Of a DNA stretch of 46,728 bases, positions 27,150 through 35,734 are shown in pieces. How positions within the stretch are numbered: position 1 is the stretch's first letter; each line of letters begins with the position of its first letter. Made by a program: the position numbers and the translations under genes. Below the pieces are notes generated by a model. The model ran no database searches. It was not told where the DNA came from and saw only the letters and a program-made list of their open reading frames with translations. The stretch is from assembly GCA_035720945.1 (NCBI GenBank), contig DASTNK010000037.1, positions 1 to 46,728 on the forward strand, read 5' to 3'. The DNA comes from SCQX01 sp035720945. Its GTDB lineage: Bacteria > Pseudomonadota > Gammaproteobacteria > Burkholderiales > Burkholderiaceae_B.

Positions 27150-27530
27150 TCATCGACCGCGCATCAGGTCGATGAGGCGCCGATCGCGCTTGGTCGGCCT
27201 GCCCGCGGCGACATCGCGGGCGGGCTCAGGCGCCAGGCGCTTCATTTCCGCCGCCCGCTCCCGAGCCGCGATGCTCTCAGGCGTTTCCTCATAAAGCAGA
27301 CTCGCCCTGGGTGCCGGCCCGCGCACGGTGCTGAGGGCTCGCACCCATACGTGAACGGTCGAGCCCTCCTTGCGCACGCTGACCTGGTCCCCCGGCGCAA
27401 TCTCACGCGCGGGCTTGACCGCCTGGCCGTCGACCTGCACCCGGCCCGCGCCGATCTCGTGCGCGGCCAAGCTGCGCGTCTTGTAGAAGCGCGCGGCCCA
27501 TAGCCATTTGTCGAGTCGGATCCTATCCAT
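27150..27530 (-). CDS. hslR: Hsp15-like S4-domain RNA-binding protein
   Basis: This 126-residue protein begins with an S4 domain (MDRIRLDKWLWAARFYKTRSLA, then GAGRVQVDGQAVKPAREIAPGDQV) and ends in a basic tail (GRPTKRDRRLIDLMRGR). This matches heat shock protein 15, which recycles stalled 50S subunits carrying nascent peptidyl-tRNA. The length fits the family. Confidence 0.92.
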   Translation of the reverse strand: MDRIRLDKWLWAARFYKTRSLAAHEIGAGRVQVDGQAVKPAREIAPGDQVSVRKEGSTVHVWVRALSTVRGPAPRASLLYEETPESIAARERAAEMKRLAPEPARDVAAGRPTKRDRRLIDLMRGR

Positions 27531-27594
27531 GATGCATCGTCGTTGCGGGACCGCCCCGCCACATCTATTTTATGTGATCGGCGCCACGTCCCGG

Positions 27595-28260
27595 TCAACC
27601 CGGCCGCCGCACCACACGAACTTTTCCGCTGGTCCCGCCACCACAATAGAAACCGCCAGCCCCGTCGGGCTCGAGCCCGCTCACGCCGATTCCGCACGGC
27701 ATCTCGAGGGACTCGAGCACCGTCCCGCTGCGTGGGTCGATGTGCTGGATCCCGCCCTGTTCGTCTTCCCACGTCCCGTGCCACAACTCCCCATCGACCC
27801 AGGCCACACCCGTGACAAAGCGATTCGTTTCAATGGAGCGCAGGATGTCGCCCGTGGCGGGGTCGACCCGATGAATCTTGCGGTCGCGATACTGGCCGAC
27901 CCACAGGCTGCCCTCGGCCCAGGCGAGGCCCGAGACGGCACCGTGCGCCGGAGCCGGAATCGATCCAATCACTTGGCCGTTTGATGGATCTATCTTGTCT
28001 ATCCTGTCCCCAGCGATCTGATAAAGATGGGTGCCGTCGAATGCCGTGCCGGCATCACAGGCGCAGTCCAGCGTGCGCTCGATGGTGCCGCTGCCGGGAT
28101 CGATGGCGACCAGCCTGGCACCTGTGGCGGCCCAGACGCGCTGGCCGTCGGAGGTCACGCCATGCACGGCGTCCACCCCCTCGAACGGGCCATACTCGCG
28201 CACGATATTGGCGGCTTTCGCCGTTGCACGGGGCTTGAGCGAAGTGGTGGCTTGGGTCAT
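27595..28260 (-). CDS. Beta-propeller protein (glutamine cyclotransferase/SMP-30-like repeats)
   Basis: This 221-residue protein has recurring blades of the form G-x-LWVGQYRDRKIHRVDPATGDILRSI and DGELWHGTWEDEQGGIQHIDPRSGTVLESL. There are four or five such repeats, so a small propeller. No signal peptide is present. An AGGAG site precedes the ATG. It lies 46 bp downstream of a helix-turn-helix protein gene on the same strand, and the two may act together. No catalytic motif could be assigned. Confidence 0.75.
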   Translation of the reverse strand: MTQATTSLKPRATAKAANIVREYGPFEGVDAVHGVTSDGQRVWAATGARLVAIDPGSGTIERTLDCACDAGTAFDGTHLYQIAGDRIDKIDPSNGQVIGSIPAPAHGAVSGLAWAEGSLWVGQYRDRKIHRVDPATGDILRSIETNRFVTGVAWVDGELWHGTWEDEQGGIQHIDPRSGTVLESLEMPCGIGVSGLEPDGAGGFYCGGGTSGKVRVVRRPG

Positions 28261-28306
28261 GGCTGTCTCCTGGTTGCGCGCCGCAAGCCGGCGCCTTCAG
28301 ACCACT

Positions 28307-29530
28307 TTATCCCACCGGCAGCGCGGCGGGGAGTAACAAGATCGTCGTGAATCCGGCCAGCGGCGGCGACAGCCAGCGCTGCGCCCGCGCCCGCCCAACG
28401 GATCGCACCCGCCCGACCGACTCAAGGTCGACCAACACTCGCTGGATGGTGCGCTGGCTGGCCCCCAGCGCCAGTGACAAGGCCGACGTCGACCAGGCGG
28501 CACCGTCGGACAGCAGCGCCATCAGGGCGGCCTGTTCATCATCCTCGAAGGGGGGCGCCAGCACCGCGACGGCACGCCCGTCCATGGGTCGGATGGCAAA
28601 ACCACCGCTCGTGGCGTCGATCCGCGCCAAGTCCTTCAACACCGAACGCAATCGACTCATTTCGACACGCAGCCGTACCCTGTGGGATTCATCCGGCCGG
28701 CGCATGCGAAACACCTCGTGTATCAAGGCGTCCCGCTCGATGTCGCCCGGCCACACCCGGGCCAGCGCCCGAACCAGCGCGAAGAGTATCGGACGACGCG
28801 TCAGAAAGCACCAGGCCGTGCCGGTGCCAACCCGCCGGCGGCAAGCATCAACCACCAGCGTGCCCGACTCCAGCAGCTCAGCGACCTGCCCCAATAGCAA
28901 AGCCTGTTCACCTTCGTGCCCGACCCGGCGGGCGGCGGGCTGCTCCAGCGCCGCGCCGGCCTGCGCCACCTCGGCCAGAAGGGCCGCCACGCCGGACTTC
29001 CGCGCCGCATTCCGCGCGCGAACCAATGCGGCTTTCCCGGCCTCCACACGCAGCGCCCGCAGGGCCAGCTCCGCAGCGGTCAGTTCAGCAGCCGCCACCA
29101 GCGACGGTGGCTGATCACGCATGTCGAGCCCGCTCAAGGCCGTCTCGGCTTCGCGCAGACGCCCCGTCAGCACTTGCCAACGCACGGCGATGAGCCGCGC
29201 ATGCATCGCGTTGACAGGGTCGGCATGCTCTTCCAGCGTGGCGATCGCCGCCGCCAACGAGCGCAGCGAACCACCCAGGTTCCGCGCCGCCAGCGCCACC
29301 TCCGCCTCGGCCACGGCACAACGCGCCCTTGAAAGCACCTCGTGAGCACCGAATCCGCGCCGCGCACGCGACAACAATTCACGGGCGCGGACATGCTCGC
29401 CCAGCTGCGCCATGGCAATGCCGCGCAGCGCCAGCGCGGGCGGATCGTCACGCAGGGCGATACGCTTCAGGGCTCCCAACGGGTCGCCATTCATCAGGGC
29501 GCGGGCGGCGGCGGTGATCAGGGCATCCAT
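28307..29530 (-). CDS. Helix-turn-helix protein with helical repeat N-terminus
   Basis: The 407-residue protein starts at ATG 29530; a GTG at 29545 is also possible. The first ~230 residues are Ala/Leu/Arg-rich helices resembling TPR-like repeats. The remainder resembles winged-helix modules: MRRPDESHRVRLRVEMSRLRSVLKDLARI and, near the end, ALSLALGASQRTIQRVLVDLESVGRVRSVG, a clear helix-turn-helix. It is probably a transcriptional regulator, perhaps of the downstream propeller gene. No family name is claimed. Confidence 0.75.
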   Translation of the reverse strand: MDALITAAARALMNGDPLGALKRIALRDDPPALALRGIAMAQLGEHVRARELLSRARRGFGAHEVLSRARCAVAEAEVALAARNLGGSLRSLAAAIATLEEHADPVNAMHARLIAVRWQVLTGRLREAETALSGLDMRDQPPSLVAAAELTAAELALRALRVEAGKAALVRARNAARKSGVAALLAEVAQAGAALEQPAARRVGHEGEQALLLGQVAELLESGTLVVDACRRRVGTGTAWCFLTRRPILFALVRALARVWPGDIERDALIHEVFRMRRPDESHRVRLRVEMSRLRSVLKDLARIDATSGGFAIRPMDGRAVAVLAPPFEDDEQAALMALLSDGAAWSTSALSLALGASQRTIQRVLVDLESVGRVRSVGRARAQRWLSPPLAGFTTILLLPAALPVG

Positions 29531-29664
29531 CGGGGAAGAATACACCGATGCCCGCCCCCCGCACTCCGCCGGCGGGATGGGATAGACCCCAGGGATTCCC
29601 TGAACAAATCACCGCGCCGCATGCCTCCGCAGCGCGACTTGCTCAGAGGAACCTTGCGCCGCTC

Positions 29665-30693
29665 CTAGTGATCGCCTTCCCGCCGTTCCGGACGCCCGCC
29701 ACCCCGCCTGTCCTGATGCGGACGCTCGGCGTTATTCTGCCGACGCTGTTGGGATTCGTTCTGCCGCGGAGGCCGCTGCGGAGGCGTATTGCGATATTCA
29801 TTCCGGCGCTGTGTCACGGCCCGCTCCTGTGAAACGGGTGGCCGAGGCTGGTTCACACGCGGTGATTGTTCCGGCCGGGCCGGCCGCTGTTCGATGCGAC
29901 GCTCTTGCTGAAGCCGCTGTTCCGGACGGCCCGCTTGTTGCGGTTGGACGCGGCCGGCCTGCCGCGGTTGCCCGGGATTGGGCCGCGACTCGGGATGCGC
30001 CATGTACTGGCGCGCCGGCGCCTCCGGCCGCCCCCGATTCATGTCGAAACGCTGCCCCCGGTCACGTTCCGACATCTCGCGCTGCCGTGCCTGGAACGAC
30101 GTGGGCGCGTAATGATGCTGGTTCCCGTAGGAACGCTGCGCGGCCGTCGGCCTCATCACGATACCGCCGCGCCCACCGTTGTAGCTCGTCCGGTTGATGT
30201 GGACGTTGTTGATCACCGTCTTGTTCACATACACGTTCCGGATGTTGGTGACGTTGATGTGGTTGACTGCGCGGTTGTAGTAGAAATCGCGACCGCGCCA
30301 GTAGCCACCCACATAGCCCGTGCCGAAATAGCCGAACCCATAATTGATCCCACCATAGAACCCCACGCGCGGCCCCCAGTATCCAGGATGCCAGCGGTAG
30401 AATCCATCCGACCACCCCCACCAACCCGGCGTCCACAGCACCCCGACGATGGGCGGCAGCACCCACACCCCCGGCACCCAATAGTAGTAGCCCAGGTTGG
30501 ACCAGGCCCAGTAACCCGGCGTCCAGATGTAGCCCGGTCCCGGTATGGCCGGCTGTTCGTACACGGGTAGTGCGGGAGGGGAAACGTTGACCGAGATACC
30601 CACGCTGACAGCGGCGGCGGCGGGCAGCGGCAGCAGCGCTACCGGAATAGTGAATAGACTTGCGGCAAGTACGGCGGCAGAGACGCGGCTCAT
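29665..30693 (-). CDS. Exported WxPGxW/YXWGXW-repeat protein with basic Gln-rich tail
   Basis: This 342-residue protein has a Sec signal peptide (MSRVSAAVLAAS...PAAAA). A Trp/Tyr/Gly/Pro-rich region has repeats such as YIWTPGYWAW, YYWVPGVWV, VLWTPGWWGW and YRWHPGYWG (about 55-110), and a GFGYFGTGYVGG stretch follows. The C-terminal ~150 residues are a low-complexity Arg/Gln/Pro-rich tail, very likely disordered. Members of this YXWGXW-repeat group are of unknown function and are exported to the periplasm or surface. A GAGGTG site precedes the ATG. Confidence 0.8.
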   Translation of the reverse strand: MSRVSAAVLAASLFTIPVALLPLPAAAAVSVGISVNVSPPALPVYEQPAIPGPGYIWTPGYWAWSNLGYYYWVPGVWVLPPIVGVLWTPGWWGWSDGFYRWHPGYWGPRVGFYGGINYGFGYFGTGYVGGYWRGRDFYYNRAVNHINVTNIRNVYVNKTVINNVHINRTSYNGGRGGIVMRPTAAQRSYGNQHHYAPTSFQARQREMSERDRGQRFDMNRGRPEAPARQYMAHPESRPNPGQPRQAGRVQPQQAGRPEQRLQQERRIEQRPARPEQSPRVNQPRPPVSQERAVTQRRNEYRNTPPQRPPRQNESQQRRQNNAERPHQDRRGGGRPERREGDH

Positions 30694-30814
30694 GACGACA
30701 CCTCGAAATAGCCCGGATTGGCGAGCAAAGTATAGGCTTGGGGTTGAAACAAAAGTACTACAGAAACCGCCAATCCCATTACGCCACGTTACGGGGTTCC
30801 GGCGATGATCGCCA

Positions 30815-30958
30815 TCACGGATATTCGGATATTTCGATCAGATTGAGATCGGGATCCCGCACTTGCGCCTTGGGTTCGAGCTCGGCGCCACGCACGTGCA
30901 AGCTGACCACCTTCTGGTTGCCAAAGCGGAATGCAATCCGACCCGCGCCCCGAATCGT
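30815..30958 (-). pseudogene. Remnant of a glyoxalase/VOC-family gene
   Basis: In the 357-bp gap between the YXWGXW gene and the hydrolase gene, one minus-strand frame reads GRIAFRFGNQKVVSLHVRGAELEPKAQ joined directly to VRDPDLNLIEISEYP and a stop (30815-30817). Both pieces match conserved blocks of VOC/glyoxalase proteins, RFGNQK-x-NLH and RDPDGNLIE-x-SEY. These are normally separated by roughly 45-50 residues, so an internal segment is missing. The N-terminal part is also absent: in-frame stops lie at 30959-30964. The rest of the gap shows nothing else. Confidence 0.75.
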
Positions 30959-31050
30959 TCATCATTGGTGAGCATTGTTTCGACTTTTGGGGCATTCACA
31001 TTTCACCCCGAAAGCCGTAGTCTATCGAGACACATCCAGGGAGGCCCTCC

Positions 31051-31842
31051 ATGCGACTCGCACGTCCCATTCTCATCCTGCTGGCCATGCTCATCGCATC
31101 GCCGGCCCTGGCCAAAATGATCGCCCAACCGGTCAGTTGGACGCTGGACGGCACACACTTCAATAGTGTGCTTGTCTATGACAACGCCTCACAAGCCAGG
31201 CGCCCCGGCCTCGTCATGGTGCCCAACTGGTCCGGCATCAACGACATTGCCGTGGAAAAGGCCAAACGCATCGCTGGTAAAGACTACGTCATCCTGCTGA
31301 CCGACATGTACGGAGGCGGCATACACCCCAAGAACACGGAGGAAGCCCAGGCCGCCGTCCAACCCCTGTATGCCGACCGGAATCTCATGCGCGCCCGCAT
31401 TCGCAAGGCTTTCTCCGAGCTCAAGGCACAAGCCCGCCAAGCGCCAATCGATGTATCGCGCCTCGCTGCCATCGGCTTCTGCTTCGGCGGCGCCGCCGTG
31501 CTCGACCTCGCCCGCAGCGGCTCAGACGTGAAGGCCGTCATCGCCTTCCATGGCGACCTGCGCACCGACAATCCCGCGCTCGCGAAGAACATCAAGGCAC
31601 GCGTGCTGGCCATCAACGGCGCCGACGACACCAGCACCATGCCGGCCGTGCCGGCGTTCACCGAGGAAATGCGCCAAAGCCCCGCCGACTGGCAGTTCGT
31701 GGAAATCGGCCATGTCGTGCATTGCTTCACCGAGACCGAGGCAACGGCCAAGACCGGGAATTGCCGGTACGACGCGAAGGCCGCCGCGCGGTCGTACCGC
31801 ATGATGCGCAATTGGCTGAGGGACAGTTTCAAGGAGGGATAG
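31051..31842 (+). CDS. Exported dienelactone-hydrolase family protein
   Basis: This 263-residue alpha/beta hydrolase has a signal peptide (MRLARPILILLAMLIASPALA). The triad of the family is visible: nucleophile Cys in AIGFCFGGAAV, Asp in INGADDTSTMPA and His in IGHVVHCFTE. Secreted members of the group are common in proteobacteria and have no firm substrate. A GGGAGG ribosome site lies just upstream, and the GGAG can pair with CTCC right before the ATG. Confidence 0.88.
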   Translation: MRLARPILILLAMLIASPALAKMIAQPVSWTLDGTHFNSVLVYDNASQARRPGLVMVPNWSGINDIAVEKAKRIAGKDYVILLTDMYGGGIHPKNTEEAQAAVQPLYADRNLMRARIRKAFSELKAQARQAPIDVSRLAAIGFCFGGAAVLDLARSGSDVKAVIAFHGDLRTDNPALAKNIKARVLAINGADDTSTMPAVPAFTEEMRQSPADWQFVEIGHVVHCFTETEATAKTGNCRYDAKAAARSYRMMRNWLRDSFKEG

Positions 31843-31990
31843 CAGGACGTAGACCCACCCGCGCATCGGAGCCATCTGGTTTCGAATTCCCCGCTTGCCA
31901 CGATCAGCACCACGGCACGCTGGTGCGGGTGCCACCTGGGTACCACACCAACCAGTACAACGTGTACACGCGCCATCCTTCGCGTCAATG

Positions 31991-32605
31991 TCAGCACAGC
32001 GCCGAGACATTGATTGCGCTTGCCCCGCAAGCCCGCACCAGTTCACGATCATGGCTGGCGAACAACACGACGCGATCCCGGGACCACACCTTGAACTGCT
32101 CGGCCAACACGGCGCGGGCCCGCGCGTCCAGCCCGTCGCTGGGGCCGTCCGCGATGACAGCGACCGGATCACCCAAAGCGGCGGCCGTCAGGAAGACCTT
32201 GCGGCGCGTGCCCGTCGACATCTGTTCGAAACGCTTGTCCAGATGCGGCTCCAGCCCTAGTTCGTATGCGAAATCAAGCACGGCATCGCCGAGCGTCGTG
32301 TTCTTTTCCGTAGCAACCTGCTCGAGCAAGCCACGCCCCGTCTGCAAGGGAAACGCCAAGCAATTCTCAGGCACATAAGCCAGGCGGGCCTTGGCCTGCT
32401 TTGGTTCGCGGACCAACGAATACCCGTCGATCCAGACGTCTCCCGCATCCGGCACAAGAACGCCCGCGATGACGCCCAGCAAGCTGGATTTGCCAGTGCT
32501 GTCCTCTTCGCACAGCGCCACGCATCCCGGCGGGAACGTGCGGGTCAGCCCCTGGAATACAAGATGGTCGCCATAACGCTTGCTGAGATTTTCGATGCGT
32601 ATCAT
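31991..32605 (-). CDS. Lone ABC-type ATPase with altered nucleotide motifs
   Basis: This 204-residue protein has an ABC ATPase fold but with unusual motifs. Walker A reads EEDSTGKSS (33-41): the lysine is kept but the first glycine is lost. The Q-loop is VPEN. The signature is MSTGT (129-133). Walker B is AVIADG, with Asp153 kept and the catalytic Glu replaced by Gly154. The switch His185 remains. The PEN loop and RRK after the signature recall ABC-2 exporter ATPases. No permease is adjacent. It may bind nucleotide but hydrolyse poorly, or be decaying. Confidence 0.75.
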   Translation of the reverse strand: MIRIENLSKRYGDHLVFQGLTRTFPPGCVALCEEDSTGKSSLLGVIAGVLVPDAGDVWIDGYSLVREPKQAKARLAYVPENCLAFPLQTGRGLLEQVATEKNTTLGDAVLDFAYELGLEPHLDKRFEQMSTGTRRKVFLTAAALGDPVAVIADGPSDGLDARARAVLAEQFKVWSRDRVVLFASHDRELVRACGASAINVSALC

Positions 32606-32646
32606 GTCCGGCAGTGTACTTTGGAGAGAGGTGATTCAGAGGATTC

Positions 32647-33993
32647 CTACCGCTTGCGCGGCACGCCCAATAACTCTGACCGCCCAATCACTGTTCGCGC
32701 GCTTTCTGGCCGCTTCGGCTCAGAAAACCCCGCGCGGGCAATCGCGTCACCCAACCCCTGGAACGCGACCGAGCCTTTCGAGTCATGCAGCGAAGCCATC
32801 CCCTCGTTCCACGCATGCACCATGTGCTTGGCCACGGTATGCCAGCGCGGCTCATTCCTGGCTGCCTCGATCACTTCCAGGCCGACATCCACGGCGGACT
32901 CACATAATCGCTCAACCATCTCGGCATATTGCTTCGGCGCGATGCCCAATCTTGCCTTGAAGAACCGCTCCAGCGTCTTGCCAACCCTCCAAGTCTGCCG
33001 CCCATCCACAGGTAACCCCGGTGGGTTGGCGGCATAGCGCGGATAGGCCTGTGTCGTCACAACATCGTAGACCGGCGTATAGGCCACATCTTTCAGGCTG
33101 GTGTAGTACAAGGCGATATTCTTGGCATGGCAATCCGCGTTGCGCACCACATAATCCGTGAGCAAATGCCAGCCGAATTGCTCCAATTGCGACCGCACGT
33201 TTTTGGCCGGCACGTATACCCGGGTCGCTTTCAGGACGCGCTCGATCGTCGTCGCGTACTTCTCGTGCGGGGGAAGCCCCAGCAAACCGCAGGCGTCTTC
33301 GACACCATGCGTCGGCTCGCCATGTTCATCCACATCGAAACGATCCACGACCAGCACACGCCCATCTTCCGACATGCGCATCCCAGCCACGGGTACGACA
33401 TTCAACCGTTCCAGCACCCGCATGGTGTGGAACTCGTTGAAACCCAGGTAGGGCGTGCCGTCGTCCGAACCTTTGATTATGTGGCGGCTGGTTCGCAATG
33501 TCGGCTTGCCCAAAGGATGATCACGCTTCCCCGGCCCATCTTCCGGCGCAATGAACTTGGGCACCATACCGGAGATGGATGCGCGGGCATACCGGCGCAC
33601 CAGACCGGCGAAATGCTCTGTGGTGTTTTCCGCCTTCAGCAACCGCTCGATCTGCAGCGGCTCCCTATCCGCGTCAAGCGCGCCGCCTTCAGGCGTGACG
33701 GTGACACGCCCTATGCCCATGCCACCCACGACCGCCAGCAACGACAGATCTGTGCCATCGAGCAGTGGCCCAAACTCCTCACGGATGACGCTCAGCAAAT
33801 AGCCTTCTGGCAGGTTCTGGCGAAAGAAAGGATGCAGTTCGCGCGGCCAGCGCCAGGGCTCTTCACGCACCGGCATGGCCAGGCTGACAAAGTCAGCCGG
33901 ATCGGTGCCTGGGAGATACCTCAGGACGTACTCATCGCGTTCCCGATAGAGACTCGCGACCGTCCGCCCGCAGACACGTACATCGAGTTTCAT
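32647..33993 (-). CDS. hipA: HipA-type serine/threonine kinase toxin
   Basis: The start MKLDVRVCGRTV at 33993 overlaps the hipB stop by 4 bp. The 448-residue protein has an N-terminal HipA_N domain (1-105), and kinase motifs: SISGMVPKF (S141 region, the possible autophosphorylation loop), ATP lysine K174 in HIIKGSDDG, catalytic NADCHAKN (D287, H289, N292) and YDVV (D310). HipA toxins phosphorylate aminoacyl-tRNA synthetases and cause dormancy; HipB neutralises them. All catalytic residues appear present, so the toxin should be active. Confidence 0.92.
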   Translation of the reverse strand: MKLDVRVCGRTVASLYRERDEYVLRYLPGTDPADFVSLAMPVREEPWRWPRELHPFFRQNLPEGYLLSVIREEFGPLLDGTDLSLLAVVGGMGIGRVTVTPEGGALDADREPLQIERLLKAENTTEHFAGLVRRYARASISGMVPKFIAPEDGPGKRDHPLGKPTLRTSRHIIKGSDDGTPYLGFNEFHTMRVLERLNVVPVAGMRMSEDGRVLVVDRFDVDEHGEPTHGVEDACGLLGLPPHEKYATTIERVLKATRVYVPAKNVRSQLEQFGWHLLTDYVVRNADCHAKNIALYYTSLKDVAYTPVYDVVTTQAYPRYAANPPGLPVDGRQTWRVGKTLERFFKARLGIAPKQYAEMVERLCESAVDVGLEVIEAARNEPRWHTVAKHMVHAWNEGMASLHDSKGSVAFQGLGDAIARAGFSEPKRPESARTVIGRSELLGVPRKR

Positions 33994-34253
33994 GGCTCGT
34001 GCCCCAATCGCTGCTCGGCAAGAATGTCCTCGATGGTACGGACATGGCCCTGCTTGATGAGTTTGATGTCGTAGCCTGCGGCCTCCAGTAAACGCACCAA
34101 TGCGGAAACACTCATGTCCCCCTTGGCCAGTGTTTCCATGCGAGCGACGGTCGTACGCGAGACGCCCGCGCGCTGGGCAAGCGTTTCTTGGCTGAGGCCA
34201 GCCTCCTGGCGAGCCCTGCGCAGCATGTTGGCCACGTCGGCTAATGTGCTCAC
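33990..34253 (-). CDS. hipB: HipB-type antitoxin and repressor
   Basis: This 87-residue Cro/C1-type helix-turn-helix protein (RRARQEAGLSQETLAQRAGVSRTTVARMETL) starts with GTG at 34253, with GGGAG upstream. It precedes hipA and overlaps it by 4 bp, the usual antitoxin-first order. It should bind the operator upstream, block the HipA kinase and autoregulate. Confidence 0.92.
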   Translation of the reverse strand: MSTLADVANMLRRARQEAGLSQETLAQRAGVSRTTVARMETLAKGDMSVSALVRLLEAAGYDIKLIKQGHVRTIEDILAEQRLGHEP

Positions 34254-34294
34254 TGTATCTCCCGGGCATCAAAATTGGACTAACATGAAATAAA

Positions 34295-34430
34295 TGTAGC
34301 CCCAGAGATACAAATAAACAAGAAAAAGCTGAGCGCTCGATGATGATCCAAAGTGAGGATCAGCGTAATAGGCCATTTTGTAGCCCAAGAGCATCGAATA
34401 CCAAGATAGCGTTCAATTTTGTAGCCCAGA
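34295..34430. promoter_or_regulatory. Candidate hipBA operator region
   Basis: The 243-bp space upstream of hipB contains an inverted repeat TGATCC-N7-GGATCA (34344-34362), close in form to the E. coli HipB operator TATCC-N8-GGATA. It also holds three direct copies of TGTAGCCC (starting at 34295, 34379 and 34420), spaced 84 and 41 bp apart, near whole helical turns. Either set could bind HipB; the palindrome is the better candidate. Confidence 0.5.
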
Positions 34431-34496
34431 AGGCACATGCCAGGAAACAGAGAACGCCCCATACATCCGCTCGCCTGCCCGACCCCATCCAATCCC

Positions 34497-35651
34497 TCAC
34501 TGCCGATCAGCAAGCAGCGCCTCGATCAAAGCGTACGTCGCCTTGACCCGGGCCTCGTTCGGGTAATTCCGGTTCGCCAGCACGACAATCCCCAATCGCT
34601 CACCCGGCAACACCGCCACATACCCCCCGAATCCATTCGTCGACCCGGTCTTGTCCAGCAAGACATTCCTCTGTGGCGGCAACGCCGGAGTTATCTTCTC
34701 AACCGGCTGGGGATGCAGGATGAAGTCGTACCCATTCCCCAACAACAATGTTTTCAGGCTGACCGGCCGCGGGTACTGTTCCCAGATCATGTCCTGCGTG
34801 AAGTAGGCCGTCTTGAACCGCCCCTCTTGAGTACGATGAATGGCGGCTTTCAATTCCGGCGATAGGACCCCGTTGCCAAGTTCCGCGTCCAGATACTTGA
34901 CCATGTCGCGGGCGCTGGACTTCACACCATAAGCCTCGGCATCCAGCACGCCTGGGGTCACGCGAACCGCCTTGTCGGTTTTTCGATCGTAGCCATAGGC
35001 ATAATTTTTCATGGCACTCGCCGGGACGTTGATCCACGTGTGCGTCAAACCCAGTTCGGGAAACAACATCGTCTCCGCCGCGCGCGCGTAAGGCATGCCA
35101 AGGGCCTGCGCGGTGATGTACCCGAGCAGACCGATGCTGATGTTCGAATAGCTGCGCGCTCCCGGCTGCGGCGGGCGCCAGGTTTTCAGCCAAGTCACCA
35201 GTTCACCGACGCTCTTCACGTCATCCGGAACCTGCAGGGGAAGGCCACCGGAATGATGGGTCGCCAGGTCCATCAAGGTCATGTCGTCGCCAATCCTGCA
35301 GGCATCGGCGCACAGGTAGTGGGCGGCTTTGTCGTTCAGGGACAGTTTGCCGCACTGCTCCGCCAGCGCCGCCAATGTTGCGGTGAAGACTTTGCTGATA
35401 GACCCCAGTTCGAAAAGCGTATCGGGCGTGACGGGCCGGTTGTCCGCCCGCGAGGCAAGCCCGGTTGAGTAGAAGTAGTGCTTGCCGTGATACGTCACGC
35501 CAACGACAAGCCCGGGTATTTTGTACGTTTTGATCGCACTGGCAAATGCCTGCCGCGCCAATTCTTGAAATGGCAACGCCTTCGCATGAGCACTCTGCAA
35601 GGAAAGCGCAAGAAAGGTCAGCCCCAGTGCGAGTGATTTAAGAACCGTCAT
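34497..35651 (-). CDS. ampC: Class C (AmpC-type) beta-lactamase
   Basis: This 384-residue periplasmic serine hydrolase has a signal peptide (MTVLKSLALG...QSAHA). The three class C motifs have correct spacing: S84-I-S-K87, Y168-S-N170 and K334-T-G336, matching S64/K67, Y150/N152 and K315-T-G of mature AmpC. It would hydrolyse beta-lactams, typically cephalosporins. No ampR-type LysR gene is adjacent, so expression is likely constitutive or controlled elsewhere. Related esterases or DD-peptidases share the fold, but the motif spacing favours a true AmpC. Confidence 0.9.
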   Translation of the reverse strand: MTVLKSLALGLTFLALSLQSAHAKALPFQELARQAFASAIKTYKIPGLVVGVTYHGKHYFYSTGLASRADNRPVTPDTLFELGSISKVFTATLAALAEQCGKLSLNDKAAHYLCADACRIGDDMTLMDLATHHSGGLPLQVPDDVKSVGELVTWLKTWRPPQPGARSYSNISIGLLGYITAQALGMPYARAAETMLFPELGLTHTWINVPASAMKNYAYGYDRKTDKAVRVTPGVLDAEAYGVKSSARDMVKYLDAELGNGVLSPELKAAIHRTQEGRFKTAYFTQDMIWEQYPRPVSLKTLLLGNGYDFILHPQPVEKITPALPPQRNVLLDKTGSTNGFGGYVAVLPGERLGIVVLANRNYPNEARVKATYALIEALLADRQ

Positions 35652-35734
35652 TTCACTTTTCCGTGATGGGCGTGGGCACCTGAAGCCGGACACCCAAAGC
35701 GCATAATCATTCCTACCGCTCAATCCGCCATAGT

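Noticed and set aside
30789..30995. A 68-codon minus-strand frame between the YXWGXW gene and the hydrolase gene
   Set aside because: It is out of frame with the recognisable VOC segments in the same bases and shows no motif; the VOC remnant explains the region better.
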